DNA of 32,111 bases from positions 1 through 32,111 of the forward strand of contig JAAYVC010000091.1 of the NCBI GenBank assembly GCA_012517375.1, written 5' to 3'. The notes beneath the pieces are model-generated. The model made no database searches. It saw only the letters and a list, made by a program, of their open reading frames with translations, and was not told the origin of the DNA. Both the position numbers and the translations under genes were made by a program. Source of the stretch: a bacterium (GTDB lineage: Bacteria > Hydrothermota > Tepidihabitantia > B3-TA06). This document shows, one piece after another, positions 15,626 through 24,101 of the stretch (position 1 is the first letter of the stretch; the number at the start of each line of letters is the position of its first letter).

Positions 15626-16853
15626 AGAAATCCTTTCTTGCTTCCGATACTATATCCTCCACCCACTCCTCCTGTTTCTGGGAAGCAAGAAAATTCCTTA
15701 TCATGGACTGCACCTCTTCGAACGAAAGCGTACGCTCGTTCTTCTTATCCTTTGCGTATACGAGGTAGACGCCTATGTCGGAGACGAACGGCCCGCTGAT
15801 TTGTCCGGAGTCTATGGAGGCAACAACGCTGTCGAAAGGCGGTTGCAGCACTGAAAGCGGGATTCTTCCTATAAACCCGCCGTTCTTTATGGTAGTCGAA
15901 TCCTCGGAGTAGCGCCCTACGGCCTCCTCGAACGTAAGTTTACCGGAGACGATTTCCGATCTTATTTCATCAGCTTTCGATATGACCCTTAATGTATCGC
16001 TTCTTAATACACGGGCCTTAAAAAGCATGTGTCTTGCATATACCTTGTTGCCCGAACGCTTTTCTACAATGAAAAGATGATACCCCTGACGCGACTGAGC
16101 AGGGGTAATCCTGTCCACAGGAATACTGAATAAAACCGTATCTATCTCAGGGTATAAATCCCCCCGTTTCACCCAGCCCAGCAAGCCTCCGTTAGCACTT
16201 GTTGCCGGATCCTCTGAAAAGGAGGCGGCGACTACGTCAAATTCACCGCCCCTGGAGAGGATGTCGTAGACTTCATTTATTTTCCTTGTTACTCTTGCCT
16301 GTTCGGACTGGGAAGGCGTTATGCCCATTGCGATATAGGAAAGATCAATATAACCGGGAACCTTAGCCAGAGAGTCTTTGTGGAGATCGTAAAACTCCTT
16401 TATCTCGTTCGGAGATACATAAGGCTCGGTTTTTCCCTGAAGCATTAGCATCTGCTGAATAGTCGCCTCAAATCTCGCCTGATTCATTAGAACTGACCGG
16501 AGTCTGTCGCGGGTCAGCCCCATTTTTTCAATTTCTTTTGCCTCCTCGGGCAGAGTATCCAGCTGGGAAAAAAACTTTTCAATTTGGGCGTCTACCCTTT
16601 CTGCAATTGCATCGCGATCGACCTGAATCGTAGTATCCTGAGCGGCCTTTTTGAAGACTAATTTCTGGGCAATGAGACGATCAAGAAGCACCGTTTTCAA
16701 TGAATCCTTGAGGGAATCAGGAACCTGGCCCTCAAGCTGGGCCAGGTTCAACATCATCACTACATCGCTTTCAAGTATGGGATCCTTGTCAACGATTGCT
16801 ACCACGCGATCTGCAGTGCTAGCAAGAAGCCAGAAGGCCAGAAAAAAAACCAC
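15606..16853 (-). CDS. surA: SurA-like periplasmic chaperone with two parvulin domains
   Basis: 415 residues from GTG 16853, which has AGGAG 4 bases upstream and follows the previous stop by 7 bases; a longer ATG frame (16892) would overlap the neighbour by 32 bases and bury the signal peptide. The start VVFFLAFWLLASTADRVVA is a signal peptide. An N-terminal SurA-like helical region (AIVDKDPILESDV..., about 18-150) is followed by two PpiC domains with ...FSEDPATSANGGLLGWV and ...YSEDSTTIKNGGFIGRI. SurA escorts outer-membrane proteins across the periplasm. It is third of three consecutive prolyl isomerases in the operon. Confidence 0.9.
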   Translation of the reverse strand: MVFFLAFWLLASTADRVVAIVDKDPILESDVVMMLNLAQLEGQVPDSLKDSLKTVLLDRLIAQKLVFKKAAQDTTIQVDRDAIAERVDAQIEKFFSQLDTLPEEAKEIEKMGLTRDRLRSVLMNQARFEATIQQMLMLQGKTEPYVSPNEIKEFYDLHKDSLAKVPGYIDLSYIAMGITPSQSEQARVTRKINEVYDILSRGGEFDVVAASFSEDPATSANGGLLGWVKRGDLYPEIDTVLFSIPVDRITPAQSRQGYHLFIVEKRSGNKVYARHMLFKARVLRSDTLRVISKADEIRSEIVSGKLTFEEAVGRYSEDSTTIKNGGFIGRIPLSVLQPPFDSVVASIDSGQISGPFVSDIGVYLVYAKDKKNERTLSFEEVQSMIRNFLASQKQEEWVEDIVSEARKDFYVEKRL

Positions 16854-16860
16854 AAATCTC

Positions 16861-17772
16861 CTAGTAAAGGATATTGTCCATGCGGATCTCAATATCCTTC
16901 TGCGCGGCAGTTTTCAAGGAATCAAGCTTGCGGGCAATGATCTGCTGTGAACGCTCATATAGAATCATGGTGTTCAGATAACCGGCAACATCGCTGAAGA
17001 CCACGCTCTTCCTTGTCTTTTGCTTATCTTCAAGCTTGAATATCATTGTTAATCCAGCTGGATCGGCGCTGAGCGGTTCGGTGAACTGGCCAGGCTTCAA
17101 TGCGAATATCGCGTCCTCCATCTGGAGCGTAAAGAAGCCTGAACCCCTGGGGATGAAATTAGAGGGCTGACCTTTAAGGGAATCCAGCGTGTACTGTTCG
17201 GCAAGTTTTCTGAAATCAGCGCCCTGCTTCAGCTGCTGATAGATATTCTGGGCGCTGATGGGATCGGCAACAATGATTTGCGATATTTTTACCTCGTAGG
17301 TAAACTCGTCTTTGTGGGCATTGAAGTAATTCTCGAGTTCGGACTGGGAAATTGTAATCTTTTTTGCCTCATCCTCAAGCCATGCCTGTGAAAGAAGCCT
17401 TTTCCGGCTCATATCATATGCAAACTCGAGCTGATCAAGCGCCATCTTGATGGTATCTTTTTTATCGAGTCCTGTCTTCTTAGCCTGCTGGTAGACAACC
17501 TCTTGTTCGACCCAGAGGTTGATTACTTCCATAGGATCGACCTGCGCCTGCTGTGCACGAGGCACGTAAAGTGCAAGAAGACTCTTGTACTCATCAAGGG
17601 TAAGCTTGGATGAACCGACCCTTGCAACTACTTTTGAACCCGCTTCGTTATTTTTTGAACCGGATCCTGAGAATATATTCTCCACAAAAGGCGGGTTCCA
17701 TACAAGAAGTACACCTACGGCTACGACTATAACCGCGCCCACAATTATCCACGGAAGCCATTTCTTTTTCAT
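16861..17772 (-). CDS. Membrane-anchored parvulin-type prolyl isomerase
   Basis: 303 residues. Residues 5-25 form a single N-terminal membrane helix after KKKW, with the rest outside. The region after VARVGSSKLTLDEY is the SurA/PrsA-type N-terminal helical chaperone domain, and about 165-265 is a degenerate PpiC domain (KISQIIVAD..., FRKLAEQYTLDS, GSGFFTLQMEDAIFALKPGQF). It resembles PpiD/PrsA in layout. Its stop codon overlaps the ribosome site of surA. It is probably a folding factor held at the inner membrane. Confidence 0.85.
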   Translation of the reverse strand: MKKKWLPWIIVGAVIVVAVGVLLVWNPPFVENIFSGSGSKNNEAGSKVVARVGSSKLTLDEYKSLLALYVPRAQQAQVDPMEVINLWVEQEVVYQQAKKTGLDKKDTIKMALDQLEFAYDMSRKRLLSQAWLEDEAKKITISQSELENYFNAHKDEFTYEVKISQIIVADPISAQNIYQQLKQGADFRKLAEQYTLDSLKGQPSNFIPRGSGFFTLQMEDAIFALKPGQFTEPLSADPAGLTMIFKLEDKQKTRKSVVFSDVAGYLNTMILYERSQQIIARKLDSLKTAAQKDIEIRMDNILY

Positions 17773-17808
17773 AAAGGTTTATCTCCTAGATTATTTAAAA
17801 ACCGGCAC

Positions 17809-19458
17809 TTATCCTTGCACGCGGTTTTTCTGAGACTTAGGTTCCTCTTTTATCTTTCCTATGCTCATAAGAAGTTTTTTGTCCTGGGTAACCGTTATCT
17901 TACCCCTAAGCTCATTAAGAAATTCAGTCTTGCGTTCGGATTCCTTCTCGCCTCGCAACTTTCTTTCAAGACGCTGTTTTTCTTCTTCATACTTGCGGAC
18001 TGAGGAAGGCTGAATATCAAGCACCTTAACGATTCCGAATCCGTTGTAAACCTCAAAAGGTCTCGAATACTGTCCCTTAGGAATCTTGAAAGCCTGCTCC
18101 GTGAAGGGTCTGAATGAAACATCGTTAGCTGCTCGGAAACCTATTGCACCGCCTCTTGAAGCCGACTGATGATCCGAGTACTTTGCTGCGACTTCATCGA
18201 ATGTTTTACCTTGGCTGAGAAAAGCATACGCTTGCTGGATATCGCTGTAAGAAGACGTCCGGATTATCGATATGTTGCGTCTTTCAGGAACCTGGAATTC
18301 GTCCGGATGAGAATCGTAATAGGCTTTAGTCTCTTCTTCTGTTACACTTACTTTGTTTGTTACTTCCTCTTTGTAAAGACGCTCAATCATCTTAGAGTCA
18401 ACGAAACCAGACACAGCCTCGCTGACGCTTTTTTCCTTATCCAAATGTCTTCTTTCTGCAGCATGGATAAGAGCGGGAAATTGAGCTCTTCGTTCGGCAA
18501 TACGCTGGATATATTCCTGAGGAACGCCTTCGGGGAACTGGGAATAAAGGCCAAGCATCGAACCAATGCTATCTATTACTTTGCCGTCAACCTTAATAGT
18601 CCAAATATTGAGTTCCTTGTCGGTAAGCGAATCCTGAGGTTTGCTTAAGAGAGCAAGTCCTGTACTGTTATACTCTATGTTGGATTCCTTAAGCAACCTT
18701 TCAAGGCTCTCCTGGCTCAACTTGGACTGCTTAAGCATCTCCACCCGCTGTTTAATAAGCGGTTCCTGCTCCTTGGTTAAGGGTTCGGGATTCTCCTTCT
18801 TTGTTCTTTTAACCAGATAAAATATGTCGTAACCGCCAATCTGGCTCTTGATGGGTTTCGTGGCCTGACCATCCTTCAGCTTTGCCAGCTGATCGAAGGG
18901 GTCTCTTGCAAAGAAATTCGAGAGCGGAATGGTGCCTATGTTTCCGCCGTTTCGAGACGATGGGTCGGATGAATATCTTGCAGCAAGAGTGTCAAAGGGT
19001 ACACCCTTGGCTAAATCCGATAAAACCATGCTGGCTAAGGTATCCGAATCCGTATGTATCACCCTGAGTTCAAGAAGCTCCTGATCTGCGTCGTAGAATT
19101 TCTTGATTTCCATCCTGGAAGCTTTGGATTTATCAACTACCTCTCTGGTGTAAAGGGCATTGATCATCGCTTCTTTTTTGACGTCTTCAATGACAGCTTT
19201 TATTGAAGAATCTTCGGCGAAACCTCGGCTTCTTGCCTCCGATATCATTAGCTTGTCATCAACCATCTTATCTAGAATGCGTTGCTTAGCCTCAAGTTCG
19301 GCCTCTTCTGTTGGGTATAGTTTGGGGACGTAGACGGCCAAAAAATCCTTGACTCTTATCGTCTCTTCTCCCACGCGTGCAAGTACGCGTTCATCCTCTT
19401 TGCCGCAGGCAACCAGCGCGGCAAGGATTAAAAGAATAAGAAATGCAGTTTTTTTCAT
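17809..19458 (-). CDS. Lipoprotein parvulin-type prolyl isomerase, first gene of the operon
   Basis: 549 residues from ATG 19458. The start MKKTAFLILLILAALVAC is a lipoprotein signal with Cys18. Two PpiC modules are visible, one around the AARYSSDPSSRNGGNIGTIPL block and a second around AAKYSDHQSASRGGAIGFR, each with a SurA-like helical segment before it. The long open frame extends 11 codons further upstream, but those codons cover the -10 box of a TTGACA-16-TATACT promoter whose end lies 5 bases before this ATG, so the shorter start is right and the mRNA is leaderless. With the next two genes it makes a trio of extracytoplasmic folding factors. Confidence 0.9.
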   Translation of the reverse strand: MKKTAFLILLILAALVACGKEDERVLARVGEETIRVKDFLAVYVPKLYPTEEAELEAKQRILDKMVDDKLMISEARSRGFAEDSSIKAVIEDVKKEAMINALYTREVVDKSKASRMEIKKFYDADQELLELRVIHTDSDTLASMVLSDLAKGVPFDTLAARYSSDPSSRNGGNIGTIPLSNFFARDPFDQLAKLKDGQATKPIKSQIGGYDIFYLVKRTKKENPEPLTKEQEPLIKQRVEMLKQSKLSQESLERLLKESNIEYNSTGLALLSKPQDSLTDKELNIWTIKVDGKVIDSIGSMLGLYSQFPEGVPQEYIQRIAERRAQFPALIHAAERRHLDKEKSVSEAVSGFVDSKMIERLYKEEVTNKVSVTEEETKAYYDSHPDEFQVPERRNISIIRTSSYSDIQQAYAFLSQGKTFDEVAAKYSDHQSASRGGAIGFRAANDVSFRPFTEQAFKIPKGQYSRPFEVYNGFGIVKVLDIQPSSVRKYEEEKQRLERKLRGEKESERKTEFLNELRGKITVTQDKKLLMSIGKIKEEPKSQKNRVQG

Positions 19459-19463
19459 GCAGA

Positions 19464-19491
19464 AGTATAACCTTACCGACCTCATTGTCAA
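19464..19491 (-). promoter_or_regulatory. Leaderless promoter of the long operon
   Basis: TTGACA at 19491-19486, spacer 16, TATACT at 19469-19464, then 5 bases to the ATG at 19458. It faces away from the tldD promoter at 19554-19581. Confidence 0.8.
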
Positions 19492-19553
19492 GCCGGAATT
19501 AACTAAAAAGACAACTTTTCAAATGATATTGAAGATTCAACACTGCAAAGAAC

Positions 19554-19581
19554 TTGACATCTCTTGGAAGTCGTGTATTGT
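19554..19581 (+). promoter_or_regulatory. Promoter of tldD-tldE (TTGACA-16-TATTGT)
   Basis: TTGACA at 19554-19559 and TATTGT at 19576-19581, spacer 16. The start point near 19588 gives a leader of about 33 bases that is almost entirely taken up by the hairpin at 19595-19619. Confidence 0.75.
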
Positions 19582-19594
19582 ATGGTTGCGGAAG

Positions 19595-19619
19595 AGACCT
19601 TTCAATGAAAGCGAGGTCT
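19595..19619 (+). promoter_or_regulatory. Leader hairpin covering the tldD ribosome site
   Basis: AGACCT (19595-19600) pairs with AGGTCT (19614-19619), with an inner TTC/GAA pairing. The right arm contains the only purine-rich ribosome-site candidate (GAGG), and the ATG follows one base later. Folding would hide the site, so translation could be conditional; this is inferred from sequence alone. Confidence 0.45.
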
Positions 19620-19620
19620 T

Positions 19621-21003
19621 ATGCTCGATAAACTAAAGAAAGCGCTGAACTTCTCAAAAGCGGATTATGCTGATCTGCGTTTTGAGGAGAACTGTGCCGT
19701 TAACATAGCATATCAAAACAAGGAACTTATGACCTTCTCGACGCCAACGAGTCGCGGAGGCCACATACGTTGCTATGCAAATGGCGGTAAAGCCATACAC
19801 TCTTTTTCCAAGATTGAGGATCTCGAAAAGGGTGTGGCACAGTGTTCTTCGGATGCAGTCGTCTCAGGTTCTCACCGTAAAAAGAAACTTACGCTTGCGG
19901 CATCCGAACCCTTAAACGGACAATTCTTTTTAACCCCAAAGAATGATCCCAGAAAATGGTCACTAGAAGAAAAACAAGAACTCCTCAAGTATTACCGGGA
20001 TATTGTTTTAGATATTCCGAAGATAATTGTGGCTTACGGGTCGTATTCTGAATGGTACTCCAGAAGATGGTTTGTTAATACCGAAGGAACGGCCATAGAA
20101 TACGAGCTCATGATATCCAACATAGTCTTTCGGTTAACGGCTAAGGATGGAAATGTGGTTCAAACAACAGCTGCAGCTGTCGGCGGTTCGGATGATTACG
20201 ACAAGCTGCTCTCGAGAGAGGACAAGTTCATAGAGAAGGCTACCATAGCAGCAGAGTTGACTACCGCCGATATGCTTCCTGCCGGAAATTTTCCGGTTGT
20301 GCTTGATCCCGATGAAGCCGGCGTTTTCATACATGAGGCTTTCGGACATCTGTCTGAAGCCGATGGACTGCAGGATAATCCTGCGTTTCTTGCAAAACTC
20401 GAGATAGGACAGGCACTTGGCAGAGACATTCTTAACGTTACGGATGACGGCACAATTTACGGAATCCCCGGATGGCATCAGGTCGACGATGAAGGCGTGA
20501 AAACCCGCAGAACGGAGCTGATTAAGAACGGAGTATTAGCCGGAAGAATGCACTCAAGGGAGACGGCTTCGGAGTTCGGAGAGCCCCTTTCTGGAAATAT
20601 GAGGGCTGTGGCGCCTCAGTTTACGCCTATTGTAAGGATGTCGAACATATACATAGAACCGGGTAAATCCACATTCGATGAAATGGTTTCTTCGATTGAC
20701 AGCGGTTATTATCTAATAGGAGCACAGGGCGGTCAAACGTCTGGCGACCAGTTCACATTCGGCGCCCAGTACGGATACGAAATCAAGAAAGGCAAGGTGG
20801 GAAAACTTATCAGAAACATCAACATGTCTGGCGAGCTCTTTTCCACATTAAAGAATATATCCATGATAGGCAACGATCTTGAATTTGCAGAACGAGGCGG
20901 CTGCGGAAAAGGCGGAAATGGACCCATGCAGCTCAACGCGAAATCAGGAAAAGGCGCTCCGCACATAAAGATTGATGCCGTAACGCTAGGAGGTGCGCGA
21001 TGA
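19621..21003 (+). CDS. tldD: TldD family metalloprotease subunit
   Basis: 460 residues, the usual length. HEAFGH (His238, Glu239, His243) followed by LSEAD is the zinc site, and Cys428 in GGCGKGG is the expected third ligand of TldD. The N-terminal half (AYQNKELMTFSTPTSRGG...) is the cradle domain. TldD and TldE form a heterodimer that degrades unfolded peptides and trims modified peptides such as microcin B17. No RiPP precursor or modification gene is seen nearby, so housekeeping peptide degradation is more likely. It overlaps tldE by 4 bases. Confidence 0.93.
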   Translation: MLDKLKKALNFSKADYADLRFEENCAVNIAYQNKELMTFSTPTSRGGHIRCYANGGKAIHSFSKIEDLEKGVAQCSSDAVVSGSHRKKKLTLAASEPLNGQFFLTPKNDPRKWSLEEKQELLKYYRDIVLDIPKIIVAYGSYSEWYSRRWFVNTEGTAIEYELMISNIVFRLTAKDGNVVQTTAAAVGGSDDYDKLLSREDKFIEKATIAAELTTADMLPAGNFPVVLDPDEAGVFIHEAFGHLSEADGLQDNPAFLAKLEIGQALGRDILNVTDDGTIYGIPGWHQVDDEGVKTRRTELIKNGVLAGRMHSRETASEFGEPLSGNMRAVAPQFTPIVRMSNIYIEPGKSTFDEMVSSIDSGYYLIGAQGGQTSGDQFTFGAQYGYEIKKGKVGKLIRNINMSGELFSTLKNISMIGNDLEFAERGGCGKGGNGPMQLNAKSGKGAPHIKIDAVTLGGAR

Positions 21004-22304
21004 TTGACAAAATTCTCAACGCTTCAATGGAGCTTTTCGACGATTCAGAAATCTATTATAAGGAGAATTCCAATACAAGTGTAAATTACGGAAACGGCGA
21101 TCTGAGGGCTATAGTTTCTAATCGAGTTTCAGGAATCATGATGAGGGTAAAAAAAGAGGGTAAGCTTGGAACCGCTTCAGCAACGACTCTTGAGGCTCCG
21201 AACGCTCTCATTGACGAAGCGGCCGAGTCGGCAAAACGCGGCGATAAAGCCCCCTTCTCCTTTTCAATTGCCAGAGACTTTCCGAAGATTGATATGTATT
21301 CTTCAGAGACATCCGTTTATGCGACTGAGAAGATGATTCAGATGTGCGAAGAAGCTCGCGAAAAAGTGCTTAAGACGTTACCTGATCTGGCTTTGAACGT
21401 ATCGGTATCAAAAGATGAGGAACGACTTGTAATAGCGACATCAGGCGGAACATGGGCTGAACACAAGGAATCCAATATAAGCTTTACCGTATCCGCTCCT
21501 ATAAAAGAGGCAGGGTCAAGTGTCTACTTTTACAAATCATCCATCTCGCCTTTTGATTTTCCAGCTGAAGTAACAGATAAGTTCATCCGCTTTTACAAAT
21601 GGACGGACAAGAAAGTCACCGCACCCACAAAACGGATGCCGGTTATATGGTCTCCACAGGCGCTCTATATGTTTACGCTGTCACTCTCAAGCGGACTTTC
21701 AGGAGAAGAGCTCTTCAAAAAGACCTCCCCCCTAATGGAAAGGTTCGAAAAAAAGATCTTTTCCGATAAAATCACCCTGATGGAGGACCCGCATACACCG
21801 CGACCCGGCGCACGCGGTTTTGACGACGAAGGCGTACCTACAGAAAAAAGACCGCTAATCGAAAAAGGTATACTGAAAAGCTTCCTTCTGGATTTGAGAA
21901 CAGGTTCTAAATTAGGTGCGCGTTCATCCGGCAACGGTTTCAAAAGAGCCCTTTTCGGCGGAGGCACGAACATGATGCCGACGCCCTGGCCAGCCAGTCT
22001 ATGGATTGAACCTGGCGATTCTTCATTCGACGACATGGTGTCTTCGCTTGACGAAGGAATCATCCTGACAGGCGGAATGGGCTTCCACTCGTCCAGATAC
22101 GACCAGGGCCATATTTCCGTTCAGGCGACCGGTTTTATGGTCGAAAAAGGACAGGTATCAGGCAGACTCGAAGGCACGATGGTTTCAGGAAATATATATG
22201 AAGATTTTCTCAATATCCGCTCGATATCTAAAGAATACGAGGAAGCCTATTACGGTTACTACCCCTACATAACGCTAGATTCAATGCAGGTTGTAGGAAA
22301 GTAA
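21000..22304 (+). CDS. pmbA: TldE/PmbA family subunit
   Basis: 434 residues. It shares the TldD fold but lacks the HExxxH zinc motif, as TldE does. The N-terminus (SEIYYKENSNTSVNYGNGDLRAIVSNRVSG) and C-terminal stretch GRLEGTMVSGNIYEDFLNIRSIS are characteristic. It should pair with the TldD encoded just upstream, the ATG overlapping the tldD stop in an ATGA junction. A weak imperfect hairpin (22353-22373) lies at the convergent end with the metallo-beta-lactamase gene. Confidence 0.92.
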   Translation: MIDKILNASMELFDDSEIYYKENSNTSVNYGNGDLRAIVSNRVSGIMMRVKKEGKLGTASATTLEAPNALIDEAAESAKRGDKAPFSFSIARDFPKIDMYSSETSVYATEKMIQMCEEAREKVLKTLPDLALNVSVSKDEERLVIATSGGTWAEHKESNISFTVSAPIKEAGSSVYFYKSSISPFDFPAEVTDKFIRFYKWTDKKVTAPTKRMPVIWSPQALYMFTLSLSSGLSGEELFKKTSPLMERFEKKIFSDKITLMEDPHTPRPGARGFDDEGVPTEKRPLIEKGILKSFLLDLRTGSKLGARSSGNGFKRALFGGGTNMMPTPWPASLWIEPGDSSFDDMVSSLDEGIILTGGMGFHSSRYDQGHISVQATGFMVEKGQVSGRLEGTMVSGNIYEDFLNIRSISKEYEEAYYGYYPYITLDSMQVVGK

Positions 22305-22370
22305 CCTCTGGAAGTTAAATAGCTGTCTGTATTAATTTTGTGCACTGAGGCTTAAGTTTTCTAAAAAGAC

Positions 22371-23204
22371 TTAGATGGTAAACTCCATCCCTTCCATAAG
22401 CCCGAATGCGTCGATAGAACTGACTCTGCCGTCCATTAAGGAGTTGATTATCCTGTCAATCTCGAAGTCGATTCGCTCGGGTGCATGATGGGTAAACGCG
22501 AGTCTTTTTGCCCCTGAATCCTCGGCAAGCTTATGCGCCTCTTCGAAAGAAGAGTGGCCCCATGTCCTTCTGTTCGCGAGTTCATCATCCGTAAATTGCG
22601 CGTCGTGCACAAGAAGTTCGGCTCCTTTGGAGAACTTGACGTAATCTTCATAGCTGTGAGGAAGTTTTTCCTTGAGTCCTGCTTCATGATCGGTTAGAAA
22701 AACAAAAGCTCTTTGCTTTTCCAGTATCCTCAAGCCGAACGCACCGCCAGGATGGCAGTTTTCTATCGTTTGAATATGCAGTTCGCCTATTTTGAGGGAG
22801 TTTTCTTTCAGAGGGACGAATTCGAACTTTGAGGGAAGCTTATCGAATTCTACGGGAAAATACGTAGATCTCATCTGATTGCCGAACAAGCCTTTAAGTT
22901 GATCAGCAGAAGAAGAGCGGCCGAAAACAATAAATTCATTCCCTGGAAGAAACGCAGGCATAAAAAAAGGCCATCCCTGAATGTGGTCCCAGTGATAGTG
23001 AGTGAGAAGAACATGAAGCCTTAACTGCTTATTTCGCTTCATCAAATCATTGCCCAAAGAACGGATCCCAGTACCTGCGTCTATCACTAGCAAGGTCCCA
23101 TCCTGCCCTTCAACCTCCACGCATGTAGTGTTGCCGCCGTATCTTAGGGTTGCAGGACCCGGCACGGGCACAGAACCGCGAGTGCCCCAGAACTTGACCC
23201 GCAT
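22371..23204 (-). CDS. Metallo-beta-lactamase fold hydrolase
   Basis: 277 residues from ATG 23204. WGTRGSVPVPG, IDAGTG and THYHWDH (His69, His71, Asp73, His74) are family motifs; later His residues in NCHPGGAF, HDAQF and THHAPE complete a two-metal site. It resembles the RNase Z/PhnP-like group (COG1235) acting on phosphodiesters, but no specific substrate can be assigned. The open frame extends 11 codons upstream into the promoter (TTGACA-16-TATATT ending 5 bases before this ATG), so the short start and a leaderless mRNA are favoured. The 157-base gap to the rubrerythrin gene holds this promoter and no gene. Confidence 0.9.
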   Translation of the reverse strand: MRVKFWGTRGSVPVPGPATLRYGGNTTCVEVEGQDGTLLVIDAGTGIRSLGNDLMKRNKQLRLHVLLTHYHWDHIQGWPFFMPAFLPGNEFIVFGRSSSADQLKGLFGNQMRSTYFPVEFDKLPSKFEFVPLKENSLKIGELHIQTIENCHPGGAFGLRILEKQRAFVFLTDHEAGLKEKLPHSYEDYVKFSKGAELLVHDAQFTDDELANRRTWGHSSFEEAHKLAEDSGAKRLAFTHHAPERIDFEIDRIINSLMDGRVSSIDAFGLMEGMEFTI

Positions 23205-23209
23205 ATAAT

Positions 23210-23237
23210 AATATACGAAATTACGTAACTCTGTCAA
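23210..23237 (-). promoter_or_regulatory. Leaderless promoter of the metallo-beta-lactamase gene
   Basis: TTGACA at 23237-23232, spacer 16, TATATT at 23215-23210, then 5 bases to the ATG at 23204. Confidence 0.78.
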
Positions 23238-23361
23238 TAGTAAACGCCTCCAGGGTTCTTTAATTGTTTTAAGTTACCGACTCGTGTTGGAGTTCAGTAC
23301 AATCTAAGAAACCCTTCCTGGGGATATAATCAGATTTGCTTGTTAAGATTAAAAAGGAGTG

Positions 23362-23847
23362 TTAATAGCCCCGCTGACGCTTTTTCTCAGTCAGGTCTTT
23401 TATATGCTTTCGCTCTTCTTCCGCTATCTTTTCAACAAGAGGGTGATCTTCCTTGTTAATAAATCTCATCATCTCGTGGTAAAAAAGAAGGGAATCCTTC
23501 TCAAGGCCGATAGCGGCATCGAAAGCAGAACGTTCATCTTTTGCACTCTCGGCGGCCTTTGCACCCATGTTTGAATCCGAAAACACCTCTTTAGCAACCA
23601 GAGCCGATAGATAATCCCTGGCTTCGTCCCAATCATAAGGAGCAACGTAGCCTTCTTTAGAAAGACTATCGCGAAGCTCCTTGAACCTTTCCATATGTTC
23701 TGACTCCTGTTCGGCAAGGTACTTAAAGAAAGCTCTAATATCGTTGTCATTGGATTTTTTTTCAAGAACCTCGTAGAAGGTTTTGCCGTTTCTTTCAATC
23801 TGAATAGCCATCTCTCCTATTTCATATCCTGAGAACTTTATACCCAC
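23362..23847 (-). CDS. Rubrerythrin-like diiron (ferritin-like) protein
   Basis: 161 residues, GTG start with GGAGG 4 bases upstream. The four-helix diiron pattern is present: Glu18, Glu48-x-x-His51, Glu116 and Glu145-x-x-His148. The C-terminal rubredoxin domain of classic rubrerythrin is missing; the separate 39-residue desulforedoxin-like protein encoded just upstream could supply the iron-sulfur-free electron centre instead. Rubrerythrins reduce hydrogen peroxide in anaerobes. Downstream of the PerR-like regulator, this fits a peroxide-response operon. Confidence 0.88.
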   Translation of the reverse strand: MGIKFSGYEIGEMAIQIERNGKTFYEVLEKKSNDNDIRAFFKYLAEQESEHMERFKELRDSLSKEGYVAPYDWDEARDYLSALVAKEVFSDSNMGAKAAESAKDERSAFDAAIGLEKDSLLFYHEMMRFINKEDHPLVEKIAEEERKHIKDLTEKKRQRGY

Positions 23848-23862
23848 TTTTCCTCCAAAATA

Positions 23863-23886
23863 TAAGTTGTTAATTTTTGCAACTTA
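23863..23886 (-). promoter_or_regulatory. Inverted repeat upstream of the rubrerythrin-like gene
   Basis: Perfect 7-base arms TAAGTTG (23863-23869) and CAACTTA (23880-23886) with a 10-base AT-rich gap, lying about 16 bases before the GTG start. It could be a regulator site or an mRNA hairpin in the intercistronic leader. No clear -35/-10 pair accompanies it. Confidence 0.4.
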
Positions 23887-23913
23887 GGCTTTTTATGTAT
23901 TTCAGTACAGGGA

Positions 23914-24033
23914 TTATTCGTCCTGAAGCTCCATATCCTGTCCGCAACATACCAGCGTTCCTGCGCCAGCTTTAAGCACCTTGACCTCCTGACCGCATAT
24001 CAAACAAACATAGGTCTTACCTTCTTCTGCCAT
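23914..24033 (-). CDS. Desulforedoxin-like small iron protein, 39 residues
   Basis: The ATG at 24033 has GAGGAG 6 bases upstream; the frame ends at TAA 23914-23916. The sequence has YVCLICGQEV, then GAGTLVCCG, i.e. Cys10-x-x-Cys13 and Cys29-Cys30. This is the desulforedoxin pattern, as in the N-terminal domain of desulfoferrodoxin: a single iron held by four cysteines, normally in a homodimer of about 36-residue chains. It should carry electrons to the rubrerythrin-like protein encoded 66 bases downstream. It is short enough to be missed by automatic gene callers. Confidence 0.88.
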   Translation of the reverse strand: MAEEGKTYVCLICGQEVKVLKAGAGTLVCCGQDMELQDE

Positions 24034-24101
24034 AATTAACTCCTCTTCTTATTGTACGTTTCGTGCTTAAATTCGATTACCGGGTTTCATAATCCCGATA
24101 T

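Noticed and set aside
16854-16892. Upstream ATG for the SurA-like gene
   Set aside because: It would overlap the previous gene by 32 bases and place 13 charged or polar residues before the signal peptide; GTG 16853 has an AGGAG site.
19621-22304. RiPP biosynthesis locus suggested by TldD/TldE
   Set aside because: No precursor peptide, cyclodehydratase or transporter is near; TldD/TldE are also common housekeeping genes.
23238-23361. Terminator after the rubrerythrin-like gene
   Set aside because: The only complementary segments (around 23254 and 23310) are imperfect, far apart and lack a T-run.
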